Shown here one piece after another: positions 31,657 to 40,328 of a stretch of 64,000 bases of DNA. Location of the stretch: assembly GCA_963800505.1 (NCBI GenBank), contig CAWDBL010000022.1:62001-126000 (forward strand), given 5' to 3'. A program made the position numbers and the translations under genes. Positions within the stretch are counted from its first letter, which is position 1; each line of letters begins with the position of its first letter. This stretch comes from Fodinibacter sp963800505. GTDB taxonomy: Bacteria; Actinomycetota; Actinomycetes; Actinomycetales; Dermatophilaceae. A model generated the notes under the pieces. That model was not told the origin of the DNA. It searched no databases and saw only the letters and a program-made list of their open reading frames with translations.

Positions 31657-32235
31657 TCAGCTGCCGGCGCCGGTCCCCCGCACGACGTCCTGGACGACCT
31701 CGTTGCGGCGCAGGAACCAGGGCTTGAAGGGCGGGTCGAACCGGGCCAGCCGCGGCGGACCGGTTGTCACCAGCCCGGCCGAGGCCACGGCGTCGAGCAG
31801 CTCGGCGAGGTGGCGGTCGTAGGACGACTGCGACCACCGGCCGGAGTAGCGCAGGGCGGCAGCCAGCCGCTCGGGCACCTCGCGCACGTGCACCAGCGGG
31901 TCGGCCGGCACCGGCGCGGTATCGAGGGTCATCGTCACCGGCAGCACGAAGGCGACGACGTGCCTGCCCTCGGCGCCTTCCGCCTGGATGACCGGGGCGG
32001 TCATCGCCACCTTCTCCGAACGGGCCGCCTCCTGCACCACCGGCGCGGTCATCGCCACCGACTCCTGCGACCGGTTGTGACCGGTGATGTAGCGGAAGAG
32101 GGACCGGAAGGCGCGGTTGCCGGCATCCTCGAAGGAACCCTCGACCTCGACCTCGGCGACGAGGTGCGCCGGGTAGCGACGCAGCTCGAAGCCGTCGTGC
32201 TGCTCGAGAACCTCGTACGGCTGCTGCTCGGTCAC
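31657..32235 (-). CDS. SOUL-family heme-binding protein
   Basis: This 192-residue protein of the SOUL/HBP family contains YEVLEQHDGFELRRYP, FRYITGHNRSQESVAMTAPV and the second copy KVAMTAPVIQ, the paired MTAPV motifs of the family. SOUL proteins bind heme or tetrapyrroles, and bacterial roles are unclear. The start is GTG 32235. It lies 46 bases downstream of the lpd stop on the same strand. Confidence 0.9.
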   Translation of the reverse strand: MTEQQPYEVLEQHDGFELRRYPAHLVAEVEVEGSFEDAGNRAFRSLFRYITGHNRSQESVAMTAPVVQEAARSEKVAMTAPVIQAEGAEGRHVVAFVLPVTMTLDTAPVPADPLVHVREVPERLAAALRYSGRWSQSSYDRHLAELLDAVASAGLVTTGPPRLARFDPPFKPWFLRRNEVVQDVVRGTGAGS

Positions 32236-32281
32236 ACCACCGACGCTACGCCGGGCTGCGACGGCACCGGAGGCCGGTCGG

Positions 32282-33679
32282 TCAGAAGTTGATCATGTGG
32301 CCGACGATGCCCTCGACGGACTCCTTGACCGCCTCGGACAGGGTCGGGTGGGCGAAGACGTTGCGCGCGACCTCGTCGGCGGTGAGGTCCCACTTCTGCG
32401 CCAGCGTCAGCACCGGCAGCAGCTCGGTGACGTCGGGGCCGATCATGTGCGCGCCGAGGATCTCGTTGTGCGTGGCGTCGGCCACCACCTTGACGAAGCC
32501 CACGGCATCCCCAAGGCCCATCGCCTTGCCGTTGGCGGTGAAGGGGAACGTGGCGGTCTTGACGTCGTAGCCCTTCTCCTTGGCCTGGGCCTCGGAGTAG
32601 CCGAACGAGCCGATCTGCGGGTGGCAGTAGGTGGCGCGCGGCACGAAGTCGTAGTCGACCGGCATCGTGTCGGCGCCCGCGAGGGTCTCGGCCGCGACGA
32701 TGCCCTGGGCCTCGGCGACGTGGGCCAGCATCAGCTTGGCGGTGCAGTCGCCGATGGCGTAGACGTTGGGGACGTTGGTGCGGCAGTACTCGTCGATCGC
32801 GACGGCGCCCCGGTCGGTGAGCTCGACACCGGCGGCGTCGAGTCCGTAGCCCTCTGTACGCGGCGCGAACCCGATGGCCGACATGAACTTGTCGGCCTCG
32901 AGCACCTGCGAGTCGCCGCCGGCCGCCGGCGAGACCGTGACGCGCACGCCCGAGCCGGTGTCCTCGACGCCCTCGACCTTGGTGCTCAGCAGCACCTTCA
33001 CCCCGAGCTTCTTGTAGTGCTTGGCGAGCTCCTTGGAGATGTCGGCATCCTCGGTGGGCACCATCCGGTCGAGGAACTCGACGATCGTGACGTCGACGCC
33101 GAAGTTCTTCATGACGTAGGCGAACTCGACCCCGATGGCCCCCGAGCCGGCGATGATGATCGAGCCGGGGAGGTTCTCGTCGAGGATCTGCTCCTCGTAG
33201 GTGACGACGTTCTGCGAGACCTCGACGCCGGGCAGCATCCGGGTGACGGCGCCGGCCGCGATGATCAGGTGGTCGAAGGTGAGCTGGCGGGTGGAGCCGT
33301 CGTTGAGCGCGACGTCCATCGAGGTCGACGACGTGAGGGTGCCCCAACCGTCGATCTCCTGGATCTTGTTCTTCTTCATCAGGAAGTGCACGCCGCGCAC
33401 GATGCCGTCGGAGACCTGGCGGGAGCGCTTGAAGGTGGGCGAGTAGGGCATCGTGGCGTCGCCCTCGATGCCGTACTTCGCCTTGTCGTGGGTGAGCAGG
33501 TGCGAGATCTCGGCGCTCTTGATGAGGGCCTTGCTCGGGATGCAGCCGACGTTGAGGCAGACCCCGCCCCAGTACTTCTTCTCGACGACCGCCACCTTCT
33601 TGCCCAGCTGTGACGCGCGGATCGCCGCGACGTAACCACCGGGACCAGCACCGAGCACCACGACGTCGAAGTCAGCCAT
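32282..33679 (-). CDS. lpd: Dihydrolipoyl dehydrogenase
   Basis: This 465-residue FAD-dependent disulfide oxidoreductase has FAD motif VVLGAGPGGYVAAIRASQLG, redox-active disulfide in GGVCLNVGCIPSKAL, NAD motif IIAGSGAIGVEFAYVM and the C-terminal dimer region with the catalytic His-Glu (FAHPTLSEAV). It is the E3 component that reoxidises lipoyl groups of pyruvate, 2-oxoglutarate and branched-chain dehydrogenases and of the glycine cleavage system. The length is normal. It lies nine bases downstream of a small membrane protein gene. Confidence 0.97.
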   Translation of the reverse strand: MADFDVVVLGAGPGGYVAAIRASQLGKKVAVVEKKYWGGVCLNVGCIPSKALIKSAEISHLLTHDKAKYGIEGDATMPYSPTFKRSRQVSDGIVRGVHFLMKKNKIQEIDGWGTLTSSTSMDVALNDGSTRQLTFDHLIIAAGAVTRMLPGVEVSQNVVTYEEQILDENLPGSIIIAGSGAIGVEFAYVMKNFGVDVTIVEFLDRMVPTEDADISKELAKHYKKLGVKVLLSTKVEGVEDTGSGVRVTVSPAAGGDSQVLEADKFMSAIGFAPRTEGYGLDAAGVELTDRGAVAIDEYCRTNVPNVYAIGDCTAKLMLAHVAEAQGIVAAETLAGADTMPVDYDFVPRATYCHPQIGSFGYSEAQAKEKGYDVKTATFPFTANGKAMGLGDAVGFVKVVADATHNEILGAHMIGPDVTELLPVLTLAQKWDLTADEVARNVFAHPTLSEAVKESVEGIVGHMINF

Positions 33680-33688
33680 GGCGTCAGC

Positions 33689-34180
33689 CTATCCGGCGGC
33701 GGGGGTCCTCTCGCGCGCCAGGTCGACGCCGTGGCGGGTGCGCGCCGCGACGCGGCCGGCTCCGAGCCGCCGGGCGTCGCGAACGGTGAGCAGGCCGGCG
33801 ACCAGGGCGATCGGGGCGCCGTGGGCGAGCGAGGTCAGCAGCGGGATCCGGTCCCAGCCGTCGAACCAGGACAGGGCGGTGAGCGCCAGGGCGGCGGCGG
33901 CCACCCCGACCACCGTGGCAGCGATGAGCGGGCGGGCACCCCACAGCTGCAGCGCTCCCCCGGCCACGACGCCCAGCGCCAGGCCGAGCACCAGCACCAG
34001 CGGCAGCAGCAGCACGAGGTAGAGCACCGACCCGCCGAGGTAGCGGTCGACGCCGAACGGGGCGGCCGTGCTGCCGTCGTTCCCCACGACGGCAGCAGGC
34101 ACGAGCAGCGCCACGAAGAGCAGCACGTGCGCCACGAGCGCCCGCAGCGGCCACCGCCACAGTGCTGCCATCGGCGACAT
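33689..34180 (-). CDS. Small integral membrane protein, unknown
   Basis: This 163-residue protein has four predicted helices (PLRALVAHVLLFVALLVPAA; YLVLLLPLVLVLGLALGVVA; LIAATVVGVAAAALALTALS; APIALVAGLLTV) and a basic C-terminus. ATG 34180 has GGGGAGGT just upstream. It runs in the direction of lpd. I recognise no family; the four-helix, hydrophobic layout gives no function. Confidence 0.75.
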   Translation of the reverse strand: MSPMAALWRWPLRALVAHVLLFVALLVPAAVVGNDGSTAAPFGVDRYLGGSVLYLVLLLPLVLVLGLALGVVAGGALQLWGARPLIAATVVGVAAAALALTALSWFDGWDRIPLLTSLAHGAPIALVAGLLTVRDARRLGAGRVAARTRHGVDLARERTPAAG

Positions 34181-34235
34181 CCGACCTCCCCGAACCACGT
34201 CTTCCACGAAGAAGTCTGACAGGCAGGTGGCCCGG

Positions 34236-34262
34236 GCGCACGCACCTTCGTGCGTGGGCGCG
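34236..34262 (-). terminator. Terminator of the mre-mrdA operon
   Basis: Adjoining the mrdA stop, GCGCACGCAC and its near-complement flank a short TTCG-type loop (34236-34262). The hairpin has a small bulge. It is suitably placed to end the mreB-mreC-mreD-mrdA transcript. Confidence 0.6.
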
Positions 34263-36284
34263 TCAGCGCAGCGTGCGCAGGGTCTCGTGCACCGCACGGG
34301 ACACCGGCGCCGCGGTGCGCGCACCCGGCCCGCCCTGGGCCACGACCACCGAGACGACCCAGCGCGGCGCGTTCGCCGGGGCGTACGACACGAACCACGA
34401 GGTGTCGCGCTTCCCCACCACCTCCGCGCTGCCGGTCTTCCCCGCCACCGGCCAGCCCGGCATCGCACGGAACAGGCTGCGCACACTGCCGACGGCCACG
34501 GCGTTGCGCAGCGCGTCCTTCAGGTAGGCGTCGACCGTGGGCGTGAGCGGCGCCCGGCGGGTGGGCCCGGCGGCCACCGGCTCCTGACGGCCGGTCGCCG
34601 GGTCGACGACGGTGGACCCCACGCGCGGGGTGAGCACCGTGCCGCCGTTCGCGATCGCGGCATACATCACGGCAGTCTGCAGGGGCGTCGCGGCCACGTC
34701 GCCCTGCCCGATCGAGAAATTGGCGGCGTCACCGGGGCGCAGCAGGTAACCGCTGCGGCAGTTCTCGACGGCGACCTGCTGGTAGTAGGCGGCCTGCTTC
34801 CGGTCGGCGACGTCGGGGTAGCCGGTGCGGGCCCGGCGGCACGACTCACCCCTGGTCGCCTCCCAGGCGGACTTCTTCCACGCCCGGTCGGGGATGCGGC
34901 CGCTCGCCTCCCCGGGCAGGTCGATGCCCGTGCGGGCGCCGAGGCCGAGCCCCTTGGTGGTGGCGACGAACGGGTCGCGCGCGTCGTCCTTGGCAGCGAA
35001 GCCGCCCTGGGCGCGCCACGAGTCGTACGCGAGCGCGTAGAACACGGTGTCGCAGGAGACCTGGATGGCCATCTTGAAGCTGATCAGCCCGCGTCCGGAG
35101 GTCTCGTGGTTGTTGAAGATCCGGTTGCCGATGCGGTACTTCGCCGGGCAGTCGTAGGTGCCGCTCAGCGAGTGGCCGGCCCGCACGGCGGCGATCACCG
35201 AGGCCGGTTTCATCGTGCTCGCCGGCGCCAGCTCGACGCCGATCGCCCGGGACAGCAACGGCGTGTTCGCGGATGCCGCGGTGAGCCTGGCGTAGTCGGC
35301 CTGCGAGATGCCCCCGGTCCAGACATTCGGGTCGTATGCCGGGGCGCTGGCCAGGGCGGCCACCGCACCGGAGCGCGCGTCGAGCACCACGACGGCGCCC
35401 GAGTCGGCCGGCCAGCCGCGGTGCCGGGCCGCGGCCATCTGGGTGGCGAGGGCCTTCTCGGCGGCGGCCTGGACCCGCACGTCGAGCGAGGTGACCAGGT
35501 CGCGGCCGGGGACGGGCTCGGTGCTCGAGACCACCCGGGTGACCAGGCCGCGTGCATCGACCGAGACCACGGTGCGCCCGGGCACCCCCCGCAGCACGTC
35601 GTCGTACTGCTGCTCCAGGCCCGAGCGCCCCACCAGGTCGTCGGCCACGAGGCCGCGGGCCCCACCGACCTCGTCGGAGCGCACCTGGCCCAGGTAGCCC
35701 AGGACCTGGGCGGCCGAGATGCCCTGCGGCCGGGGGTAGAACCGCACCGGCCGCGACTCCACGGCCACGCCGGGGAAGCGGTCTGGCTGCTCGACGAGCG
35801 AGAGCGCGCGGGTCGGGTCGACGCCCTCGACCAGTGGCACCGGCACCTGCGCCGAGCCGGCCCAGCAGGCCGGGGCCGCCGGGGCGCCCGGCTCGCCGCA
35901 CAGCCAGGTGCGCCCGAGCAGCGGGTCGGCCGGGACGCCGAGCACCGAGGCGATGTCACGCACCACCGAGGCGCCCCGGTCAGAGCTGTCGGCGAGCACC
36001 CGGCGCTCGATGGTGACCACCGTGCGCGCCCGGTTGTCGGCGAGCACCTGCCCGTGCGCGTCGAGGATGCGGCCGCGCAAGGCGGGAACGACCAGGGTGC
36101 GGGTGTCGAGCGCGGACGCCACGGACCGGAAGTCGTCGTGCCCCAGGAGCTGGACCTGCCCCAGCCGGCCGACCAGCGCCGCGAAGCCCAACCCGACCAG
36201 CAGCACCACCGCGAGGAAGCGCCCCTGGTGGGCGCCGGCCCGGCGGTCGCGGGCGCTGGTCCCCAGACGCGACCGTCCCCTCAT
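34263..36284 (-). CDS. mrdA: Penicillin-binding protein 2 (class B transpeptidase)
   Basis: This 673-residue protein has one N-terminal membrane helix (FLAVVLLVGLGFAALVG), a dimerisation/pedestal region and the transpeptidase domain with active-site Ser in APASTMKPAS, SxN-like SCDTVF and GKTGSAEVVG. It cross-links peptidoglycan in the elongation complex with MreBCD; a RodA partner is not in the window. The ATG overlaps the mreD stop. The start was chosen at MRGRSRLG because upstream in-frame sequence is a shadow of mreC/mreD. The length is as in other actinobacteria. Confidence 0.95.
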   Translation of the reverse strand: MRGRSRLGTSARDRRAGAHQGRFLAVVLLVGLGFAALVGRLGQVQLLGHDDFRSVASALDTRTLVVPALRGRILDAHGQVLADNRARTVVTIERRVLADSSDRGASVVRDIASVLGVPADPLLGRTWLCGEPGAPAAPACWAGSAQVPVPLVEGVDPTRALSLVEQPDRFPGVAVESRPVRFYPRPQGISAAQVLGYLGQVRSDEVGGARGLVADDLVGRSGLEQQYDDVLRGVPGRTVVSVDARGLVTRVVSSTEPVPGRDLVTSLDVRVQAAAEKALATQMAAARHRGWPADSGAVVVLDARSGAVAALASAPAYDPNVWTGGISQADYARLTAASANTPLLSRAIGVELAPASTMKPASVIAAVRAGHSLSGTYDCPAKYRIGNRIFNNHETSGRGLISFKMAIQVSCDTVFYALAYDSWRAQGGFAAKDDARDPFVATTKGLGLGARTGIDLPGEASGRIPDRAWKKSAWEATRGESCRRARTGYPDVADRKQAAYYQQVAVENCRSGYLLRPGDAANFSIGQGDVAATPLQTAVMYAAIANGGTVLTPRVGSTVVDPATGRQEPVAAGPTRRAPLTPTVDAYLKDALRNAVAVGSVRSLFRAMPGWPVAGKTGSAEVVGKRDTSWFVSYAPANAPRWVVSVVVAQGGPGARTAAPVSRAVHETLRTLR

Positions 36285-36772
36285 CCGAACCTCCGGCGCG
36301 CCAGCGCCCGCTCGGCCGCCACGACCAGCGGCACCACGAGCGCGGCCACCGTGGCGGTGAGCACGCACTGCACCGCGCCTGCGCCGAGGTCGACAGGGGC
36401 ACCGACCGCGAGCGCACCGAGCACCCCGACCCCCTCGACCAGGGCCGCCGACCCCAGCGCCACCAGGGCCACCCGTGGGGCGGCGACCGGCCCCTCGACG
36501 CGCAGCCGACCCGCGAAGGCGCCGGCGACGGCATACGTGAGCGCCTGCACCCCGAGGTGTGCCGAGCCGGGGGGCACCAGGTCGAGCAGCCACCCGGCGG
36601 CCAGGCCGACCCCTGCGCCGACCACCGGCCCGCGCAGCAGCGCCCACGCGACGACGAGCACCAGCACGAGGTCGGGCACGACGGGCACGTGCCGCACCCC
36701 GAGCATGACCACCAGCAGCACCGACCCCAGCACCGCCAGGCCCCGCAGCAGCGCTGCGAACCGGGCCGTCAT
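36281..36772 (-). CDS. mreD: Rod shape-determining protein MreD
   Basis: This 163-residue membrane protein has five helices (LRGLAVLGSVLLVVMLGV; PVVPDLVLVLVVAWALL; GVGLAAGWLLDLVPPGS), including the conserved PDL and AGWLLDL motifs. It is part of the MreBCD elongasome that guides lateral wall synthesis. ATG overlaps the mreC stop and its stop overlaps mrdA, in the classic order. Confidence 0.92.
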   Translation of the reverse strand: MTARFAALLRGLAVLGSVLLVVMLGVRHVPVVPDLVLVLVVAWALLRGPVVGAGVGLAAGWLLDLVPPGSAHLGVQALTYAVAGAFAGRLRVEGPVAAPRVALVALGSAALVEGVGVLGALAVGAPVDLGAGAVQCVLTATVAALVVPLVVAAERALARRRFG

Positions 36773-37620
36773 CCGGTGCCCGTTGCAACCGGTCGGGATG
36801 CGTCGCGCCCCGCGGTGAGCACCACCGCCACCACGTCGAGCGAGGTGGTGTCGACGGCCGGGGTGAGGGTGCCGGTGGGGGCCAGCCGGCCGACGCCCAG
36901 GTGCACGCTGCTCACCGTGCCGACCTCGATGCCTGGCACGAACGGGCGGTCGCCGACGCTGCCGAGGGTCGTGACGACGTCGCCGGCGGACGCGGTGCCC
37001 CGGTCGACCAGGGCGACGGAGAGCAGGCCGGGGCCGGGGCGGGCGCCACCGGCCAGCGCTGCCCCAGAGGCCTGGCCGAGCACGCCGCGGGGGCCCACCC
37101 GCACGCCCACGGTGAGGTCGGCGCTGCCGAGGAGCAGCACGTCGGAGGTCCAGGGGGCGACGGAGACGACCCGACCGACCAGGCCCTCGGCCGCGACGAC
37201 GGTGCGGTCGACCTGGACGCCGTCGCGCGAGCCGGCGTCGATGGTGACCCGTTCGGGTCCGGCCGGGCCCGCGGCGCCCACCGCGACGACGCGGGCGTGC
37301 ACGAGGCGGGCACCGGCCAGCGCCGGGCTCTCGAGGATGCCGGCGCTGCCGTGCAGGGCCGCGACCTCGCGCTGCGCGGCGGCCAGCCGGGTCGACAGTG
37401 CGGTGGCCTCGGCGCGCGCGGTCGACGCCTCGTCCGCACCCGGCCCCAGGAGCCGCTCGAAGGGGCCGAGCACGGTGGCCGCGGCGCCCCGCACCGGCTC
37501 GAGGCCGGCGGCGCCGGACACCCCGAGGGCCACCACCAGCGCGGTCAGGGCCAGCGCACCGGTCAGCAGGCGGCGCGAGCGTGGGGAGGCTCGGCTGGTG
37601 GGGGTGCGCCGGACGTGCAT
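36769..37620 (-). CDS. mreC: Rod shape-determining protein MreC
   Basis: This 283-residue protein has one N-terminal helix (LLTGALALTALVVALGVSGA), a coiled-coil (ARAEATALSTRLAAAQREVA) and the beta-barrel domain with RVTIDAGSRDGVQVDRTVV and GLVGRVVSV. It is the extracytoplasmic scaffold that links MreB/MreD to PBP2. It is four bases from mreB and overlaps mreD. Confidence 0.94.
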   Translation of the reverse strand: MHVRRTPTSRASPRSRRLLTGALALTALVVALGVSGAAGLEPVRGAAATVLGPFERLLGPGADEASTARAEATALSTRLAAAQREVAALHGSAGILESPALAGARLVHARVVAVGAAGPAGPERVTIDAGSRDGVQVDRTVVAAEGLVGRVVSVAPWTSDVLLLGSADLTVGVRVGPRGVLGQASGAALAGGARPGPGLLSVALVDRGTASAGDVVTTLGSVGDRPFVPGIEVGTVSSVHLGVGRLAPTGTLTPAVDTTSLDVVAVVLTAGRDASRPVATGTG

Positions 37621-37623
37621 CGG

Positions 37624-38658
37624 TCAGGGTCGCCGGTTGTCGACGAGCACGCGCTCGAGCGTGCTGAACTCCTCGACGCACCGTCCCGCGCCCCGGGCGA
37701 CGGCGTGCAGGGGGTCGTCGGCGGCCTGCACCGGCACGCCGAGCTCGTGGCTCAGGCGTTCGTCGAGACCGCGGATGAGGGCCCCACCACCGGTGAGCGC
37801 GATGCCGCGGTCGACGACGTCGCCGGCCAGCTCGGGCGGGCAGACGTCGAGCACGGTGCGCACCAGCTCGACGATCTGCACGACCGGGGTCTCGATGGCC
37901 CGGCGCACCTCGGCCGAGCCGATCGACACGGTCTTGGGCAGCCCGGTCACCAGGTCGCGTCCGCGGACCCGGTGGCTGAGCTCCTCACGCAGGGGGAAGG
38001 CCGAGCCGGCCCCGATCTTCAGGTCCTCGGCGCTGCGCTCCCCCAGCAGCAGGGAGTACTCGCTCTTGACGTGGGCGACCAGGGCGTCGTCGATCTCGTC
38101 GCCGCCGATCCGCACGGTGCGGGAGGTGACCACCCCGCCCAGGCTGAGGATGGCGACGTCGGTCGTGCCGCCGCCCACGTCGACGACCATCGACGCCCGG
38201 GTCTCCTCGACCGGCAGCCCCGCGCCGATCGCGGCCGCCATGGTCTCCTCGATGACGTAGACCCGGCGTGCACCGGAACGCAGGGTGGCGTCCTCGAGCG
38301 CCCGGCGCTCGACGCTGGTGATGTCGCTCGGCACGCACACCACCACCCGCGGGCGGACCAGCCGCGAGGGCGAGACCTGCTCCACGAACCAGCGGATCAT
38401 CCGCTCGGTGACATCGGCGTCGGAGATGACCCCGTCACGCAGCGGGCGCACCGCCGTGACCGACTCCGGGGTGCGGCCCAGCATCTCCTTGGCGCGGTGG
38501 CCGGCGGCCACGAGCTGGCGCGAACCGGTGCGCACGGCGACGACCGAGGGCTCGTCGAGCACCACCCCACGGCCGCGCTCGTAGATGACGGTGTTGGCGG
38601 TGCCGAGGTCGATGGCGAGGTCCCGCCCGCGCACCCATCCCGACGCCCAGCCGCTCAT
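37624..38658 (-). CDS. mreB: Actin-like cell shape protein MreB
   Basis: This 344-residue protein has the actin-fold nucleotide motifs: phosphate 1 DLAIDLGTANTVIYERGRG, phosphate 2 VVDVGGGTTDVAILSLGG, and adenosine site ALTGGGALIRGLDERLS. It forms membrane-associated filaments that direct PBP2/RodA. It is the first gene of the shape operon; the promoter must lie in the ~110 bases before it. An mreB operon supports a rod or irregular rod cell. Confidence 0.96.
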   Translation of the reverse strand: MSGWASGWVRGRDLAIDLGTANTVIYERGRGVVLDEPSVVAVRTGSRQLVAAGHRAKEMLGRTPESVTAVRPLRDGVISDADVTERMIRWFVEQVSPSRLVRPRVVVCVPSDITSVERRALEDATLRSGARRVYVIEETMAAAIGAGLPVEETRASMVVDVGGGTTDVAILSLGGVVTSRTVRIGGDEIDDALVAHVKSEYSLLLGERSAEDLKIGAGSAFPLREELSHRVRGRDLVTGLPKTVSIGSAEVRRAIETPVVQIVELVRTVLDVCPPELAGDVVDRGIALTGGGALIRGLDERLSHELGVPVQAADDPLHAVARGAGRCVEEFSTLERVLVDNRRP

Positions 38659-38729
38659 GGGAGCAGGCTAGGTCGATCGGGTGCGGGGGCCGGGGTGCCG
38701 CGCCGGACCGGCGCGGACCGAGCCGTTTC

Positions 38730-38754
38730 GCGGATGCCGCGTCACGGCATCCGC
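38730..38754 (-). terminator. ndk terminator made of the GGATGCC motif
   Basis: GCGGATGCCG (38730-38739), CGTCA, then CGGCATCCGC (38745-38754) is a perfect ten-bp hairpin just after the ndk stop. Both arms are exactly the heptamer that is overrepresented throughout the window. Confidence 0.75.
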
Positions 38755-38770
38755 AGGCGTGCTCGGCGGG

Positions 38771-39193
38771 TCAGAGCCCGGGGAACCAGATGCCGACCTC
38801 GCGCGCGGCGGACTCCGGGGAGTCGGAGCCGTGCACGACGTTCTGCTGCACCGGGGTGCCCCAGTCGCGGCCGAGGTCGCCACGGATGGTGCCGGGCAGC
38901 GCCTTCGTGGGGTCGGTGGCGCCGGCCAGCGCCCGGAAGCCCTCCACGCAGTGCTCGCCCTCGATGACGACGGCGGCGACCGGGCCGGACGACATGAACT
39001 CGCACAGCGGCTCGAAGAACGGCTTGCCGACGTGCTCCTCGTAGTGGACGTGCAGCCGGTCGACGTCGGGGGTGAGCACCTGAAGGGCGACCAGGCGGTA
39101 ACCCTTCGCCTCGATGCGGCGCAGCACCTCCCCGGTGAGGCCGCGGGAAAAACCGTCGGGCTTGACGAGGACGAGTGAGCGTTCGGTGGTCAC
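38771..39193 (-). CDS. ndk: Nucleoside diphosphate kinase
   Basis: This 140-residue enzyme starts TTERSLVLVKPDGFSRGL and has the phosphoryl-acceptor His in QNVVHGSDSPESA. It equilibrates NDP and NTP pools. The length is typical (~135-145). It starts at GTG 39193, nine bases after the DUF4233 gene, in the same direction. Confidence 0.97.
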   Translation of the reverse strand: MTTERSLVLVKPDGFSRGLTGEVLRRIEAKGYRLVALQVLTPDVDRLHVHYEEHVGKPFFEPLCEFMSSGPVAAVVIEGEHCVEGFRALAGATDPTKALPGTIRGDLGRDWGTPVQQNVVHGSDSPESAAREVGIWFPGL

Positions 39194-39202
39194 CGACCCA
39201 GC

Positions 39203-39625
39203 CTAGTTGGCGCCGGGGGTGGCGTCGGCCCCGGCCTCGGCCTCCTCCGCCTCTCGAGCGGCGATGGTCCGGTCGAGCTTGCCGCCCTGGAGCAGCAGCA
39301 CCACCCACAGCAGGGTGAAGACGACGGCGACGCCGACCATCGCCGGCACGAGCAGCGCGCTCGCCCAGGTCAGCGCCTGCACCACCCAGCCCAGGGTGAC
39401 GCCGAACGGCCGGCGCTGCAGGCCCGAGGCCACCACCGCCAGCACCGCCAGGCCCAAGCCGACCCAGAGCAGCCGCTGGCCGTCGCCGGGCCGGCCCTCG
39501 GCGATCGCGATGCCCCGCGCCACGAGCGCGAAGAACGACAGGATGACCGCCTGGCCGAACAGCGCCATCGCCAGCATCCGGTAGGTGAACTTGCCCTGGG
39601 TGCCGTAGAGCGGGAGGCGGCTCAT
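39203..39625 (-). CDS. DUF4233 membrane protein
   Basis: This 140-residue protein has four helices (MLAMALFGQAVILSFFALVA; LLWVGLGLAVLAVVASGL; TLGWVVQALTWASALLVPAM; VGVAVVFTLLWVVLLLQGG), followed by an acidic Ala/Glu tail. It has the DUF4233 pattern; such genes are typically found between folC and ndk in actinobacteria, as here. The function is unknown. Its ATG overlaps the stop of the upstream small gene. Confidence 0.8.
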   Translation of the reverse strand: MSRLPLYGTQGKFTYRMLAMALFGQAVILSFFALVARGIAIAEGRPGDGQRLLWVGLGLAVLAVVASGLQRRPFGVTLGWVVQALTWASALLVPAMVGVAVVFTLLWVVLLLQGGKLDRTIAAREAEEAEAGADATPGAN

Positions 39626-39891
39626 CCGTCGCGCTTCCAGCGCCGGGTCTCGACGGCGGCCTTGGACTGCGCGAGCCCGGCACCCGTCGCGGCGCGGTAG
39701 TGCTGGATCGCTCCGATCAGCTCGCCCCGGTCGAGCGCGGCGTCGATGGTCTGCTGCACCTCGGGGCTGAGCTGCTCGACGGGTGTGAAGGCGGTGGTCG
39801 AGGCGCCGCGGCTGGCGCGCACCGAGGTGACGACCCACCAGATCGCCGCGATGGCGGCCACCAGGAGGATCAGCTTGAACAGCGGGCTCAT
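39622..39891 (-). CDS. Membrane-anchored protein with L7/L12 C-terminal-like domain
   Basis: This 89-residue protein has an N-terminal helix (LFKLILLVAAIAAIWWVV), a linker, and then LIGAIQHYRAATGAGLAQSK, which matches the core of the ribosomal L7/L12 C-terminal domain (Ile-x-x-Arg-x-x-Thr-Gly-x-Gly-Leu-x-x-x-Lys). In ribosomes that domain recruits translation factors. Here it is tethered to the membrane. The function is unknown. ATGA overlaps DUF4233. Confidence 0.6.
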   Translation of the reverse strand: MSPLFKLILLVAAIAAIWWVVTSVRASRGASTTAFTPVEQLSPEVQQTIDAALDRGELIGAIQHYRAATGAGLAQSKAAVETRRWKRDG

Positions 39892-39979
39892 GCAGGCAAG
39901 GGTATGCCGGGAACTCGAGCGGGCCAGACCGTGCGGGTCTCGTTTACCCTGCCGTGACTCGCGGCGGGGGCAGGTCGTC

Positions 39980-40276
39980 TCAGAACGGCGTCAGCGAGGC
40001 GGCGACGGCCCCGATGACCGCGACGGTGATCAGGCCGACGGCCATCGACGAGATGCCGAGCAGCTTGCCCACGACGGCCGGGCCGAGCGCACCGTCGCGC
40101 ATCCGGTTGCGCACGTGCAGCAGGGCGGCCTGAAGTGGGTAGACCCCGAAGACGAGCGTGACCGCGACCTCTGCGGCGGCGCCCCAGCCACCGGCCCAGG
40201 CCAGCAGAGCAGTCAGGCCGATGGCGAGAACGGCCAGTGTCTTCCCCGTCGGCCACCTGCGATGGGCGAACCGCAC
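39980..40276 (-). CDS. Small membrane protein, unknown
   Basis: This 98-residue hydrophobic protein has three helices (TLAVLAIGLTALLAWAGGW; VAVTLVFGVYPLQAALL; LLGISSMAVGLITVAVIGA) and a basic segment HVRNRMRD. The start GTG 40276 is only 52 bases from the divergent cation transporter start. No family is recognised; a shared promoter region suggests possible co-regulation with the transporter. Confidence 0.55.
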   Translation of the reverse strand: MRFAHRRWPTGKTLAVLAIGLTALLAWAGGWGAAAEVAVTLVFGVYPLQAALLHVRNRMRDGALGPAVVGKLLGISSMAVGLITVAVIGAVAASLTPF

Positions 40277-40328
40277 GCTCGAGGCCCGGGCGGGCTGTGA
40301 GAAGCGCGACAGCCTGGTGTCTGTTCTG

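Noticed and set aside
30948..31727. Open frame translating the 63-bp repeats into a repeat protein
   Set aside because: All frames stay open because 63 is a multiple of three; there is no SD at its start, and the hairpin symmetry better explains the conservation.
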